Under the pieces are notes generated by a model, which searched no databases, had not been told where the DNA came from, and saw nothing but the letters and a program-made list of their open reading frames with translations. A stretch of 64,000 nucleotides of DNA, taken from NCBI RefSeq assembly GCF_024519455.1, contig NZ_JALJRY010000003.1:1-64000 (forward strand), written 5' to 3'. Numbering within the stretch: the stretch's first letter is position 1; each line of letters starts with the position of its first letter. This stretch comes from Streptomyces sp. STR69 (GTDB lineage: Bacteria > Actinomycetota > Actinomycetes > Streptomycetales > Streptomycetaceae). The translations under genes were made by a program, and so were the position numbers. Of the stretch, positions 48,294 to 58,000 are shown piece by piece.

Positions 48294-49903
48294 CGTGCGG
48301 CTTCCTCCAGTTCGGGCCCGGACACGGGCAGGGCGTGCGGGTTCGCGGACGGCCCCCGGTGCCGTCGTACGGCGAGACAGGCGAGCGCGCCGGTCAGCAG
48401 CACGGCGACGGCGACGTACACGGCGGGTCCCATGGCGTGGACGAAGCCGTGGCCGAAGACCTGGCCGCCGAGGGCGCGCATGCGCTCGGCGATGCCGTGC
48501 GGGACGCCGGCCGGAGCACCGCCCTGCTGCCCGGCGCCGATGTCGGACTCGGACCTGGAGAACGCGGAGACGAAGGACTCCCGGTAGGCGGTGGGGAGTT
48601 GACCGGCCCGGGCCCGGGCCTGTTCGGTCAGGGCGGAGGCCAGCTGGGCCTGGAGCACCGCGCCGATGACGGCACCGGCGAGCACCGAACCGACCTGGCG
48701 CAGCGCGTTGGTGACTCCGGAGGCGGCGCCGGCGAGCCGGGGCGGGACGCCTCGCATGACCTCGGTGGCCATGGGGGCGAAGGTGCAGCCGACGCCGAGG
48801 CCGGTGAGGAAGAGCGGGAAGGCGATGGTCGACCAGCCCGCGCCGACGTCCGCGACACCGACGACCCAGACCAGTCCGCCCGCCCAGGCGAGCAGCCCGC
48901 CCATCAGGATGAACTTGCCGCCGAGCCGACCCGCGAGGGCTCCGGCGGGTCCCGCCATGACGAACGAGCCGAGGGCGACGGGCAACAGGACCAGTCCCGC
49001 CTTCTGGGCGCTGAAGCCGAGCACCGACTGCAGATAGATCGTCAGGGGCAGGAACATGCCGACCACGCCGAACGACACGGTGACGCCGACGAAGTTGATG
49101 AGCGTGAAGTTCCGGTCCCGGAAGAGCGAGAAGGGGACCAGGGGTTCACCGGACTGCTGTCCGCGCTCGTGCAGCAGGAACGCCACGAAGAGGACGGCCG
49201 CCGCGCCGAACAGGCTCCAGATCCAGGCGTTCCAGTCGTACCGCTGCCCCTCGGTCAGCCCAAAGGCCAGGCAGAACAGGGCAGTTGAGGCGAGAGTGAC
49301 ACCGAGGGTGTCGAAGCGGCGCCGTACCGTGCGCCGGGCTCCCGGGATGATCGCCATGGTCAGCACGAGCACCAGCGCGCCGATCGGCAGGTTGACGAAG
49401 AAGATCCACCGCCAGGACAGATGGGTGATCAGCACCCCGCCGAGGATCGGGCCGAGCGCGCCGGACACCCCTGCCACGGCGCCCCAGATACCCATCGCGA
49501 CACCGCGCCGGTCGGCCGGGAACACCTCGGTGATGATCGACAGGGTCTGCGGCATGAGCAGCGCCGCGCCCAGGCCCTGCACCGCGCGGAACCCGATGAG
49601 CTGCGCCGGGTCCTGCGCGAGTCCGCAGGCGAGGCTGGCCAGGGTGAACAGGGCGACTCCGGCGGCGAACAGATTGCGTTTGCCGCGCAGGTCGCCGAGA
49701 CGTCCGCCGGTGATCAGCAGGACGGCCAGCGCCAAGGTGTAGGCGTTGACGACCCACAGGATCTCGTCCAGGGACGCGTCGAGGTCTGCTCCGAGTTGGG
49801 GGATCGCGATGTTCACGATCGTCAGGTCGAGGAGGGTCATGAAGAACCCGAGCGAGAGCGTGACGAGGATCGCCCAGGGGTTGCCGTGCCACTTCTTGAA
49901 CAC
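48290..49903 (-). CDS. DHA2-family (EmrB/QacA) MFS exporter
   Basis: 537 residues, fourteen predicted helices. LGFFMTLLDLTIVNIAIPQL (helix 1), LLITGGRLGDLRGKR (motif A), FRAVQGLGAALLMPQTLSII (motif B) and WGAVAGVSGALGPILGGVLI (motif C). A long loop or extension near the C terminus (SDIGAGQQGGAPAGVPHG) precedes the last helix. GTG 49903 with AAGGAG nine bases upstream. The stop overlaps the hemerythrin ATG. Divergent from the ECF41 sigma-factor gene; the 167-bp region between them has two GTCACATTC copies. Confidence 0.94.
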   Translation of the reverse strand: MFKKWHGNPWAILVTLSLGFFMTLLDLTIVNIAIPQLGADLDASLDEILWVVNAYTLALAVLLITGGRLGDLRGKRNLFAAGVALFTLASLACGLAQDPAQLIGFRAVQGLGAALLMPQTLSIITEVFPADRRGVAMGIWGAVAGVSGALGPILGGVLITHLSWRWIFFVNLPIGALVLVLTMAIIPGARRTVRRRFDTLGVTLASTALFCLAFGLTEGQRYDWNAWIWSLFGAAAVLFVAFLLHERGQQSGEPLVPFSLFRDRNFTLINFVGVTVSFGVVGMFLPLTIYLQSVLGFSAQKAGLVLLPVALGSFVMAGPAGALAGRLGGKFILMGGLLAWAGGLVWVVGVADVGAGWSTIAFPLFLTGLGVGCTFAPMATEVMRGVPPRLAGAASGVTNALRQVGSVLAGAVIGAVLQAQLASALTEQARARAGQLPTAYRESFVSAFSRSESDIGAGQQGGAPAGVPHGIAERMRALGGQVFGHGFVHAMGPAVYVAVAVLLTGALACLAVRRHRGPSANPHALPVSGPELEEAAR

Positions 49904-49989
49904 GATGTCGGTCTCCTTGCGTAGGACTCGCGGTCAAGAGGCCGGGGCGACCGGCGGGGGTGACACGGCGCGCATACGCGGAGACGTAC

Positions 49990-50019
49990 GTCACATTCAC
50001 CCCCTCGGCTGTCACATTC
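49990..50019 (+). promoter_or_regulatory. Direct repeat GTCACATTC, ECF41-like promoter element
   Basis: gtcacattc at 49990-49998 and 50011-50019, 21 bp apart. The second copy is preceded by T, giving TGTCACA (50010-50016), which equals the known -35 of ECF41-dependent promoters. A matching CGTC -10 at the expected distance was not found. Confidence 0.4.
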
Positions 50020-50070
50020 CGACGCCCGGCACCCCTCGCAGTAGTGAGCACGCACTGGGGAGGCGCAGGT

Positions 50071-50997
50071 ATGTCCGAGATCGCTGTCACCGAAGAGGCG
50101 ACCGATGACTTCATGGACCATCGGGAGCTGTTGTTCAGCCTCGTCTACAACATGCTGGGCAGCGTCGCCGACACCGACGACGTCCTGCAGGAGACCTGGC
50201 TGTCCTGGTCGGCGCGCGCCCGCAGTTCCCCGCTCGACACCATCACCAACCGGCGCGCCTATCTCGTCCGGATCGCCGTCAACCACGCGCTGCGGCGCCG
50301 CGCCACGATCAGCCGCCGCCGCGAGACCTACGTCGGCCCGTGGCTGCCGGAACCGCTGCTCGGCCCGGCGGACGAGCCCGTCGACCCGGCGTTGCGCGCC
50401 GAGTCGGTCTCGCTGGCCATGCTGGTGGTGCTGGAGTCGCTGAGCCCGCTGGAACGGGCGGTCTTCGTCCTCAACGAGGTGTTCGGGTACGCCCACACCG
50501 AGATCGCGGACATCATCGACCGCACCCCGGCCGCCGTACGGCAGCTCGCGCACCGGGCGCGGGCCCATGTGCACGCGCGGCGGCCGTTGTACGAGGCGCA
50601 TCCCCGGGTGCGGCGGGAGGCGACGGAACGGTTCGTGCGGGCCGCGATCGGCGGGGACATCGCCTCGCTGATGGAGATCCTCGCGCCGGACGTCACGGTG
50701 TGGACGGACAGCGGGGGCAACCGGAAGCCGGCGGGACTTCGCCCGGTGCACGGGCGGGACAAGGCCGTCCGCCTCATCAACTCCTTCGCGGGCGGGCGCC
50801 GCGGTCCGCAGGACCTGGAGCTGACCTACCGGCGTGTCAACGGCGACGACGCGGCCGTGCTGTTCGAGGGCGACGCGCCGTACGCGGTGATGGTCATGGA
50901 CCTCACACCCGAGGGCGACCAGGTGTCCGGGGTCTACATCGTGACCAACCCCGAGAAGCTCACGCACGTGCGCAAGGACGACGAGGAGGACCAGTGA
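50071..50997 (+). CDS. ECF41-type sigma factor with SnoaL-like C-terminal domain
   Basis: 308 residues. Sigma region 2 (HRELLFSLVYNMLGSVADTDDVLQETWLSW) and region 4 (LESLSPLERAVFVLNEVFGYAHTEIADIIDRTPAAVRQLAHRARAHV in outline), joined by YVGPWLPEPLL, the W-L-P-E-P linker of ECF41/SigJ proteins. The C-terminal about 110 residues are a SnoaL-like fold with the motifs DSGGN (DGGGK-type) and NPEKL (NPDKL-type), known to regulate the sigma factor in place of a separate anti-sigma. ATG 50071 has GGGGAGG at good spacing. Its stop overlaps the GTG of the cytochrome b gene (GTGA), an unusual partner. Confidence 0.93.
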   Translation: MSEIAVTEEATDDFMDHRELLFSLVYNMLGSVADTDDVLQETWLSWSARARSSPLDTITNRRAYLVRIAVNHALRRRATISRRRETYVGPWLPEPLLGPADEPVDPALRAESVSLAMLVVLESLSPLERAVFVLNEVFGYAHTEIADIIDRTPAAVRQLAHRARAHVHARRPLYEAHPRVRREATERFVRAAIGGDIASLMEILAPDVTVWTDSGGNRKPAGLRPVHGRDKAVRLINSFAGGRRGPQDLELTYRRVNGDDAAVLFEGDAPYAVMVMDLTPEGDQVSGVYIVTNPEKLTHVRKDDEEDQ

Positions 50998-52460
50998 CCA
51001 CCCCTTCCGACTCCTCGCCGGGCGAGCGCGTCGCCGACTGGTTCGACGGCCGGCTCGGCATCTACGCGCTGGGCAAGCAGTATCTGCGCAAAGTGTTCCC
51101 GGACCACTGGTCGTTCCTGCTCGGCGAGATCTGCCTCTACAGCTTCGTGGTGCTGATCCTCACCGGCGTGTATCTGACCCTCTTCTTCCACCCCTCCATG
51201 AACGAGGTGACGTACCACGGGAGTTACGTCCCCCTGAACGGCATCCAAATGTCCGACGCCTACGCCTCGACGCTGCACCTCAGCTTCGACGTGCGCGGCG
51301 GGCTGCTGGTGCGGCAGCTGCACCACTGGGCGGCGCTGGTGTTCATCGCCGCGATGCTGACGCACATGATGCGGCACTTCTTCACGGGGTCGTTCCGCAA
51401 GCCGCGCGAGCTCAACTGGCTGTTCGGTTGGACCCTGTTGTTCCTCGGCCTGTTCGAGGGCCTCTTCGGCTACTCGCTCCCGGACGACCTGCTGTCGGGC
51501 ACGGGCATGCGGTTCGTCGACGGCGCGCTGCTGTCCGTCCCGGTCGTCGGCACGTATCTGTCGATGTTCCTGTTCGGCGGCGAGTACCCCGGCCACGACA
51601 TCGTGTCCCGCTTCTACTCGCTGCACGTGCTGCTGATCCCCGGCGTCATGGCGGCCCTCGTGGTCGTCCATCTCCTCCTGGTCGTCTACCACAAGCACAC
51701 CCAGTTCGCGGGCCCCGGCCGCACCGAACGCAACGTGGTGGGCTCCCCGTTCATGCCGGTGTACCTGGCGAAGGCGGGCGGCTTCTTCTTCCTCGTCTTC
51801 GGCGCGCTCACCCTCCTCGCGGCGGTGGCGTCCATCAACCCCGTCTGGTCCTACGGCCCTTACCGCGCCGACCAGGTCTCCACGGGCGCCCAGCCCGACT
51901 GGTACCTGGGCTTCGCGGAGGGCCTGGTCCGTGTGATGCCGGGCTGGGAAGTCACGTTGTGGGGCCACACGTTGGTCCTGGGCGTACTGATCCCGATCGT
52001 GGTGTTCCCGCTCCTCCTCGTCCTCATCGGCGCGTATCCGTTCCTGGAGTCCTGGCGGACGGGCGACAAACACGAACACCATCTCCTGGACCGCCCCCGC
52101 AACCGTCCCAACCGCACAGGCCTCGGGGTCGCCTGGATCAGCCTCTACCTGATCCTCCTGGCGGGCGGCGGCAACGACATCGTGGCGACCCGCCTCCATC
52201 TGTCGATCAACACGGTGACGTGGATGGTGCGGGTGGCGGTGTTCGCCGTCCCGGTCCTCGCGTTCGTCATCACCCGCCGCATCTGTCTGGGCCTCCAACT
52301 CCGGGACGCGGAACTGGTGTTGCACGGCCGCGAGACGGGCGTGATCAAGCGGCTGCCGCACGGTGAGTACGTGGAGATACACCGGCCGCTCGACCAGGCT
52401 GAACTGCACACGCTGACCGCGCACAAACGCCCCAGGGAACTCGTGGAACGCGAGCCCTGA
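50994..52460 (+). CDS. Cytochrome b subunit of a bc1-type complex (stand-alone)
   Basis: 488 residues, about eight to ten transmembrane helices. Heme-binding histidines are seen in LLVRQLHHWAALVFIAAMLTHMMRHFF and SRFYSLHVLLIPGVMAALVVVHLLLVVYHKH, in spacing typical of cytochrome b. TGAQPDWYLGFAEG is the PDWY version of the Qo-site PEWY motif found in actinobacteria. The C-terminal extension is hydrophilic. No Rieske protein (QcrA) or cytochrome cc (QcrC) gene adjoins, so this is probably a paralogue of the main qcrB. GTG 50994 overlaps the sigma-factor stop codon, implying joint translation. A 13-bp hairpin follows 20 bases after the stop. Confidence 0.93.
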   Translation: MTTPSDSSPGERVADWFDGRLGIYALGKQYLRKVFPDHWSFLLGEICLYSFVVLILTGVYLTLFFHPSMNEVTYHGSYVPLNGIQMSDAYASTLHLSFDVRGGLLVRQLHHWAALVFIAAMLTHMMRHFFTGSFRKPRELNWLFGWTLLFLGLFEGLFGYSLPDDLLSGTGMRFVDGALLSVPVVGTYLSMFLFGGEYPGHDIVSRFYSLHVLLIPGVMAALVVVHLLLVVYHKHTQFAGPGRTERNVVGSPFMPVYLAKAGGFFFLVFGALTLLAAVASINPVWSYGPYRADQVSTGAQPDWYLGFAEGLVRVMPGWEVTLWGHTLVLGVLIPIVVFPLLLVLIGAYPFLESWRTGDKHEHHLLDRPRNRPNRTGLGVAWISLYLILLAGGGNDIVATRLHLSINTVTWMVRVAVFAVPVLAFVITRRICLGLQLRDAELVLHGRETGVIKRLPHGEYVEIHRPLDQAELHTLTAHKRPRELVEREP

Positions 52461-52466
52461 CGCCCG

Positions 52467-52580
52467 CTACCAGGCCGGCCGCGGATCCCGGAGGTGCTCC
52501 GGGATCCGCTCGGGCAGCTCGCGGTCCTGGTCCGTCCGCAGAAGGCAGCCCGGATCGGGCGGGAACGCCTCTGGGCGCAT
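52467..52580 (-). CDS. Short open frame, possible gene remnant
   Basis: 37 residues (RPEAFPPDPGCLLRTDQDRE at the N-terminal end, closing in DPRPAW). The same frame reads protein-like for 17 codons upstream (ATEFER) to a stop, so this may be the C-terminal remnant of a lost gene. The qcrB terminator lies inside it. Function unknown; it may not be translated. Confidence 0.25.
   Translation of the reverse strand: MRPEAFPPDPGCLLRTDQDRELPERIPEHLRDPRPAW
52481..52509 (+). terminator. Terminator of the cytochrome b gene
   Basis: Perfect 13-bp stem (gcggatcccggag at 52481-52493, complement at 52497-52509) with a 3-nt loop, 20 bases after the stop codon. Confidence 0.8.
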
Positions 52581-52645
52581 GCGCTCGAACTCGGTGGCCC
52601 ATCCCGCGCCGGACGACGACCTCGGCGAATCTGCTCATCCGGAGA

Positions 52646-54889
52646 TCATCCCTGATCCGCCGCGAACGAGGCCATCCAGGCCAGCGCCGCGTTCCAGTTC
52701 ACCGCCGTCTCGTTCGTCGACCAGGACTGGATGTCGTCGATGTAGCAGAACTGGCCGACGCAGCCGGTGAGTTTGCTCTGTGCGTAGGGGTCCTGGATGG
52801 AGGAGTTGGGGCCGCCCGCCAAGGTCCCGTTCGGCGGGTTCGGCAGGTTCGGGTCGAGTTCGTGGGCGTACCAACGGCTGTGCTCGTTGTGGGAGTTGGC
52901 CTCGCCGTAGCCGGTGACGTACGACATGTTGAGGGCGTTGCGGCCGAGGATGTAGTCCATGCTCTGGAGTGCGCCGTCACGGTATTTCGCGGCGCCGGTG
53001 AGGTCGTACGCGGTGGCGATGACATGCGCGTTGTTGAGGATCTGGCTGTTGGAGCCCCAGTCGTAGAGGTTGCCGGGCGGTGCGTACGGCATGCCGTACG
53101 GCTGCGTTCGCAGCGTGGCGAGGTAGGTGTCCGCGCCCTCGATCACCGAGCGGCGGAGCTGGTCGCGGCCGGGCAGTCGGCTGGGGACGGTGGCGAGGTC
53201 GAGTCGGCCGAGGGCGGCCGTCCGAGCCCAGTCGAAGCCGAGGCCGCCGAAGATGTCGGCGGTGTTGAGGGGCGAGTTGACGACGTGGTCGGCGAACTGC
53301 CGTTCCCCCGTGGTGAGATACAGCTCGGCCGCCGCCCAGTAGAACTCGTCGGTGGCATTGTCGTCGGGGTAGGCGCCGCCACCGGTGCCGTCGTTCGGGT
53401 CCGGGTACACCGTGGGGTGCGCGAGCGCCGCCGCCCATGCCTTCCGCGCCGCCTTCAGTGCCTTCGCGGCGAACTCGCGGTCGTAGGGCCGGTACAGGCG
53501 GGCCGCTTGCGCCGCCGTGGCCGCCAGGTTGAGCGTCGCCTGCGTGGTCGGCGCGTGCAGTTCGCGCTTCTGCGGGTCCTGGCTCGGGAGCAGCGGCAGT
53601 CCGGTCCACTGTTCGTCGTGGACCTTGTCGTGGGCCATGCCCGCCAGCGGCTGACCGTCCGGCACCTGCATCTTCAGCAGGAACTCCAGCTCCCAGCGGG
53701 CCTCGTCGAGCACGTCTGGCACCTTGTTGGCGCTCTCCGGGATGGCGAGGGTTCCGTCGCGCAGCTTCGCGGGCTGTCCGGTGCGGGCCAGCAGTGAGCG
53801 TTCGTAGGTGCTCAGCAACTCCCAGGTGGAGATACCGCCGTTGATGACGTACTTGCCGTGGTCCCCCGCGTCGTACCAGCCGCCGGTCACGTCAAGTGTG
53901 TAGTCGCACAGGCCCGGTTGGCAGGGCACGTTCGCGTCGCCCTGGTTGGGGGCGACGTTCAGGTGACCGGCCGGGCGGGCGTAGCCGGGGCGCAGGTCGT
54001 CGCGTATCGCGATGCCGCTGCGCTGCGTGTAGTAGTACTTCAACGAGTCGAGCCGCAACCGCTCGTAGGCGGCGGTCCCGATGTCGAAGGGCCGGCTCGT
54101 CTCGCCGTCCGCCACCAGCGTGAAGCCCTCGCCGTGCCCGCGGTACGCACCGAAGTCGATGGACTGCACGTTCTGCCCGGACGCCACGTCGGTACCACGC
54201 GGCACGGTCCGGCCGTGCGCGACCACCGCACCCGCCGCGCTCTTCAACTCCCAGGGCAGCACGGCCGTCGACGCGGTCACCAGCGTCGCGTTCTTCGGCC
54301 CGCCCGGCAGATACGCGACCTGGTTGACTCGCACACGCGGTCCGGTGTCCGGCTCGTACACCTCGGGCGGCACCCCGCCCAGCAACGACACGTCGTCCAT
54401 GCAGAAGCGCCAGGAGTCCGTGCTCCCGCCGACTTGGAATGCGACCTGCCCCTGCGTGGTGTCGACGGGTGAAGTGAACGTGTACGAAGAGGAGTTGCCC
54501 GACGTGCTCAGCTCGGGACTGATCTCGTAGTAGGTGTCGTACGGCGATACGGACAGCCCGACAACGGCCCGCACCACATGCCCAGCGGGCGAACCCGACG
54601 CCGTGAAGGCGAACTTGTACGACTCGCCCTTGACCAGCGTGATGTCGTTCTGGCCGACGGCGGCGTCCCAGCGGTTGGTCGTGCCGCCGGGCACATCCGC
54701 GCAGAGCTGTCCGTCGGACAGGCCCGCGGTGACGTTGCTCGTCGTCCACCAGGGTGCGGTGGTGGTGTCGAAGGTGCCGTTCCTGACCTGTTCGACCTCG
54801 TCGGCTCCGGCCGGGCCCGCCGGCAGGGTGGTGAGGGCCGCCGCGAGCAGGGCCGTGGCGGCGAGCAGGGTCGTTCTGCGTCGTTTCAC
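52646..54889 (-). CDS. Secreted GH9 cellulase (endoglucanase)
   Basis: 747 residues. Signal peptide ([28 protein letters not shown]), a CBM4_9-type beta-sandwich (about 35-180, starting [14 protein letters not shown]), a CelD-type N-terminal Ig domain (about 190-280: [16 protein letters not shown]) and a GH9 (alpha/alpha)6 barrel (about 290-745). The catalytic Asp pair is in [15 protein letters not shown] and the acid Glu in [13 protein letters not shown] near the C terminus. This order (CBM4, Ig, GH9) is that of theme-D endo/exo-glucanases. GTG 54889 has AGGAG seven bases upstream and opens the signal peptide. A perfect CebR box 59 bases upstream indicates repression relieved by cellobiose. 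Confidence 0.95.
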   Translation of the reverse strand: MKRRRTTLLAATALLAAALTTLPAGPAGADEVEQVRNGTFDTTTAPWWTTSNVTAGLSDGQLCADVPGGTTNRWDAAVGQNDITLVKGESYKFAFTASGSPAGHVVRAVVGLSVSPYDTYYEISPELSTSGNSSSYTFTSPVDTTQGQVAFQVGGSTDSWRFCMDDVSLLGGVPPEVYEPDTGPRVRVNQVAYLPGGPKNATLVTASTAVLPWELKSAAGAVVAHGRTVPRGTDVASGQNVQSIDFGAYRGHGEGFTLVADGETSRPFDIGTAAYERLRLDSLKYYYTQRSGIAIRDDLRPGYARPAGHLNVAPNQGDANVPCQPGLCDYTLDVTGGWYDAGDHGKYVINGGISTWELLSTYERSLLARTGQPAKLRDGTLAIPESANKVPDVLDEARWELEFLLKMQVPDGQPLAGMAHDKVHDEQWTGLPLLPSQDPQKRELHAPTTQATLNLAATAAQAARLYRPYDREFAAKALKAARKAWAAALAHPTVYPDPNDGTGGGAYPDDNATDEFYWAAAELYLTTGERQFADHVVNSPLNTADIFGGLGFDWARTAALGRLDLATVPSRLPGRDQLRRSVIEGADTYLATLRTQPYGMPYAPPGNLYDWGSNSQILNNAHVIATAYDLTGAAKYRDGALQSMDYILGRNALNMSYVTGYGEANSHNEHSRWYAHELDPNLPNPPNGTLAGGPNSSIQDPYAQSKLTGCVGQFCYIDDIQSWSTNETAVNWNAALAWMASFAADQG

Positions 54890-54947
54890 GTCTGGGCTCC
54901 TCGGTGAGGCGGGGGCGCACTCCGGCAACCCGTCGGACGACAGACGA

Positions 54948-54961
54948 TGGGAGCGCTCCCA
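54948..54961. promoter_or_regulatory. CebR operator (cellobiose-responsive)
   Basis: TGGGAGCGCTCCCA, a perfect 14-bp palindrome identical to the established CebR binding consensus of streptomycetes. It lies 59 bases upstream of the GH9 start, in the promoter region. Confidence 0.9.
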
Positions 54962-55008
54962 GATGCACAGGACGCTGGTCATGCTGTTCGAGACATGACA
55001 TCCCGTCA

Positions 55009-55043
55009 ACGGTCCGGACAGGCCAGATTCCCGTCCGGACCGT
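55009..55043. terminator. Hairpin downstream of GH2 gene
   Basis: 11-bp stem (acggtccggac at 55009-55019 and gtccggaccgt at 55033-55043), 13-nt loop, 17 bases after the GH2 stop. It likely ends the GH2 transcript before the GH9 promoter. Confidence 0.7.
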
Positions 55044-55060
55044 GACCGAGCGTCCGCCCG

Positions 55061-58000
55061 CTATCCGGCGGGAGCCTCCAACTTGCTGATCCGCACCGCC
55101 CCTTGGGCCACCCCTGGACGGCTACTGGTCAACGTCAGCCGCAGCCGGGAGCCGCGCACGGCCTCGAAGGTGACGACGGTCGGACTGTCCGAGGCAGTGG
55201 CCCAGTCGACGGCCGTCCCCGCGACCGACGCCCACTGACCGTCGTCCCACACCGCCACGGCCACCGCCGCGGGCAGACTGTGCGTCGCGTCCACGGTGAA
55301 CGACACCTCCACCCGGTCGAAGGGCCGCGCCCTCCCCCAGTCCACCGACACCCAGTCCTTCTCACGGGCGCCGCTGAAGGCGGGCAGCAGGGCCGTGGCC
55401 GACTTGGCGAAGGCGTTGGACCAGCCGGTGGCCGCATCGCCGTCGAGCACGGCGGCCGGGAGGGTGTCGGGGCGGCCCGAGTAACTGGCATCCGCCGCAG
55501 GGTAGTTCGGGGGTGCCGGGTAGTCGGCCTCGAAGTGCTGCGCAGGTGTCGCGGCCACGTCCCGGGCGGGTGTCGTACGCACGGTCACCGTGCCGGTCCG
55601 CAGGCCCTCCGCGCGCGCCGTCACCTTCAGCGCGCCCGCCCGCGTCCCGGACCGCACGATCGCAAGTGCCTTGCCGTGGAAGGCGGTTCGGGTGCTCGCC
55701 TGGTAGCGCTCGGCGCTCTCCTCCCGCCCGTTGTCCAGCCCGGCCAGGGAACCGCCCCGCACCTCGAAGGCGATGAGGTCCTCGGCGTCGGGCAGCACGA
55801 CACCATGGGCGTCGACGACCTCGGCGGTCACGAAGACCAGTGAACGGCCGTCGGCGGCAAGGGACTTGCGGTCAGCCGTGAGACGCACGGCATGCGCGGC
55901 ACCAGCCGTGCGCAGCACGTCCGTCGCCACCGTCCTGCCGCCGCTGCTCGCCACCGCCTTCAACTCGCCCGGCTCGTACGGCACTTTCCAGCCGAGGTGG
56001 AGTTTGCCGGCGCTGCCGTTCGGGCTCGTGTAACTGCCGGGGTAGGGGCCGGTGGTGAAGGTCTTGTCGTCGCCGGTGGCCTCGGTGGTCTCCAGATAGG
56101 TGCGGCCGTCGGTGGTCTTCTTGGTGTCGAACGTCCGGGTCCCCAGGGACCTTCCGTTGAGGAACAGCTCGACGGTGTCGACGTTGGCGTAGGCCCAGAC
56201 CTCGACCGTGTCGCCCGGCTCGTGGTTCCAGGTCATCGGCACCAGATGGACCATGGGCCCGGCCGTCCACTGGCTGCGGAAGAGGTGGTACATGTCCTTC
56301 GGGAAGCCCGCCGTGTCGACCGCGCCGAAGAAGGACGCCTTGACCGGGAACACGTTGTACGGCGTGGGTTCCCCGATGTAGTCGATGCCGGACCACAGGA
56401 ACTGGCCCGCGAACCACTTCCGGTCGCGGTCCTTCTTGTGCCCGTACTCGCCGCTCATCGTCCAGGAGGCGAGGTTGTTGTCGTACGAGGACGTGTCCCG
56501 CCTGCCGGGCGTGTAGTTCTCGCCGGTGTTCAGGTGCTCCGGCTCCTGGTAGGCGCCGCGTGTCGAGGTCTCCGAGGAGGACTCCGACTCGAAGAGGAAC
56601 AGGTTCGGATAGGCCGCGTGCAGGCCGTCAACCGACTTGGCGGTGTTGTAGTTGAGGCCGAGTCCGTCGAGCTTGGCGAGCATGAGGTCGGCGGCGGAGC
56701 CCTTGGCGGGCACCCCGTGGTACTTGTTCGAGCCGATGACCACCGGCCGGGTGTCGTCCGCCGCCTTGATGGCGCCGATGATGCGGTCGGCCATGGCCAG
56801 CCCGGCGGTGGCGGTCGAGTCGGGGATCTCGTTGCCGATGGACCACAGCACCACAGCGGGCGAGTTGCGGGCGGCGCGGACCATCTCGGTGGCGTCCGAC
56901 TCGCACCAGTCGTCGAAGAACCGGTGGTAGTCGTAGGTCGTCTTGCCGGTGTGCCAGCAGTCGAAGGCCTCGACCATCATCACGATGCCCAACTCCTCGC
57001 AGGCCTCGATGATCTGCGGCGAGGGCGGGTTGTGGGAGGTGCGGAAGGCGTTGACGCCCATCGACTTCATGATGCTCAACTGCCTGCGCACGGCGTCGAG
57101 GCTGATCGCGGAGCCGAGGGCGCCCTGGTCGTGGTGGAGGTCGACTCCCTTGATCTTGGCGGGGGTTCCGTTGAGGGAGAAGCCCTCGTCGGGGTCGAAG
57201 CGGTAGCTGCGGATGCCGAAGGTCGTGCGGTGCGTGTCGACCCGCTTGCCGCCCACGCGCAGTTCGGTCTCCAGGGTGTAGCGGTGGTCCGGTGTCTCGA
57301 TGTCCCACAACTTGGGCTTGGGGACGGTGAGTTCATGGGTCTCGGTGCTGCGGTCGGAGACACTCACGGTGGAGGTGGCGCGGGCCACGGTCCGGCCGCC
57401 GGGGTCGACGATCCGCGATCCGATCTCGACCTCGCCGGCGGTGCCCGACTCGTTCTGCACGGTTGTCCCTACGCGTACGACGGCCCGCTCGGCGGTGATG
57501 TCCGGCGTCGTGACGTATGTGCCCCAGCGTTCGACGTGCACCGGCTCGGTGATCACCAGCCGGGCCTCGCGGTAGATGCCGCTGCCCGAGTACCAGCGGC
57601 TGCTGGGCAGTTGGTTCTGCACCTTGACGGCGACGACGTTCTCCGTGCTGCCGTCGGTGTGCAGCAGTCCGGTGAGGTCGAAGGCGAACCCCGTGTATCC
57701 GTAGGGGTGTTGACCGGCCTGCGTGCCGTTGCAGTAGACGTACGAGTCCATGTAGACGCCGTCGAACTCCACCGAGATCCGCTTGTCCGCGAAGGCCGGC
57801 GGCAGGGTGAAGGCGATCCGGTACCAGCCGAGGCCGCCGGGGAAGAAGCCGGTGCCGCTGGTGGTGCCGTTCGCCGTGGTGGGGGTCTGCTCGATGCTCC
57901 AGTCGTGGGGGACCGCGACCTCGCGCCAGGCCGAGTCGTCGTAGTCCGGTGCGGCGGCGTCCACGTAGGCGCCGGTCGGGTCGGTGATCCCGCCCGGGTT

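Noticed and set aside
52345..52638. 97-codon open frame on - after cytochrome b
   Set aside because: Mostly antisense to the cytochrome b 3' end; only the different frame at 52467-52580 looks protein-like, and that is listed with low confidence.
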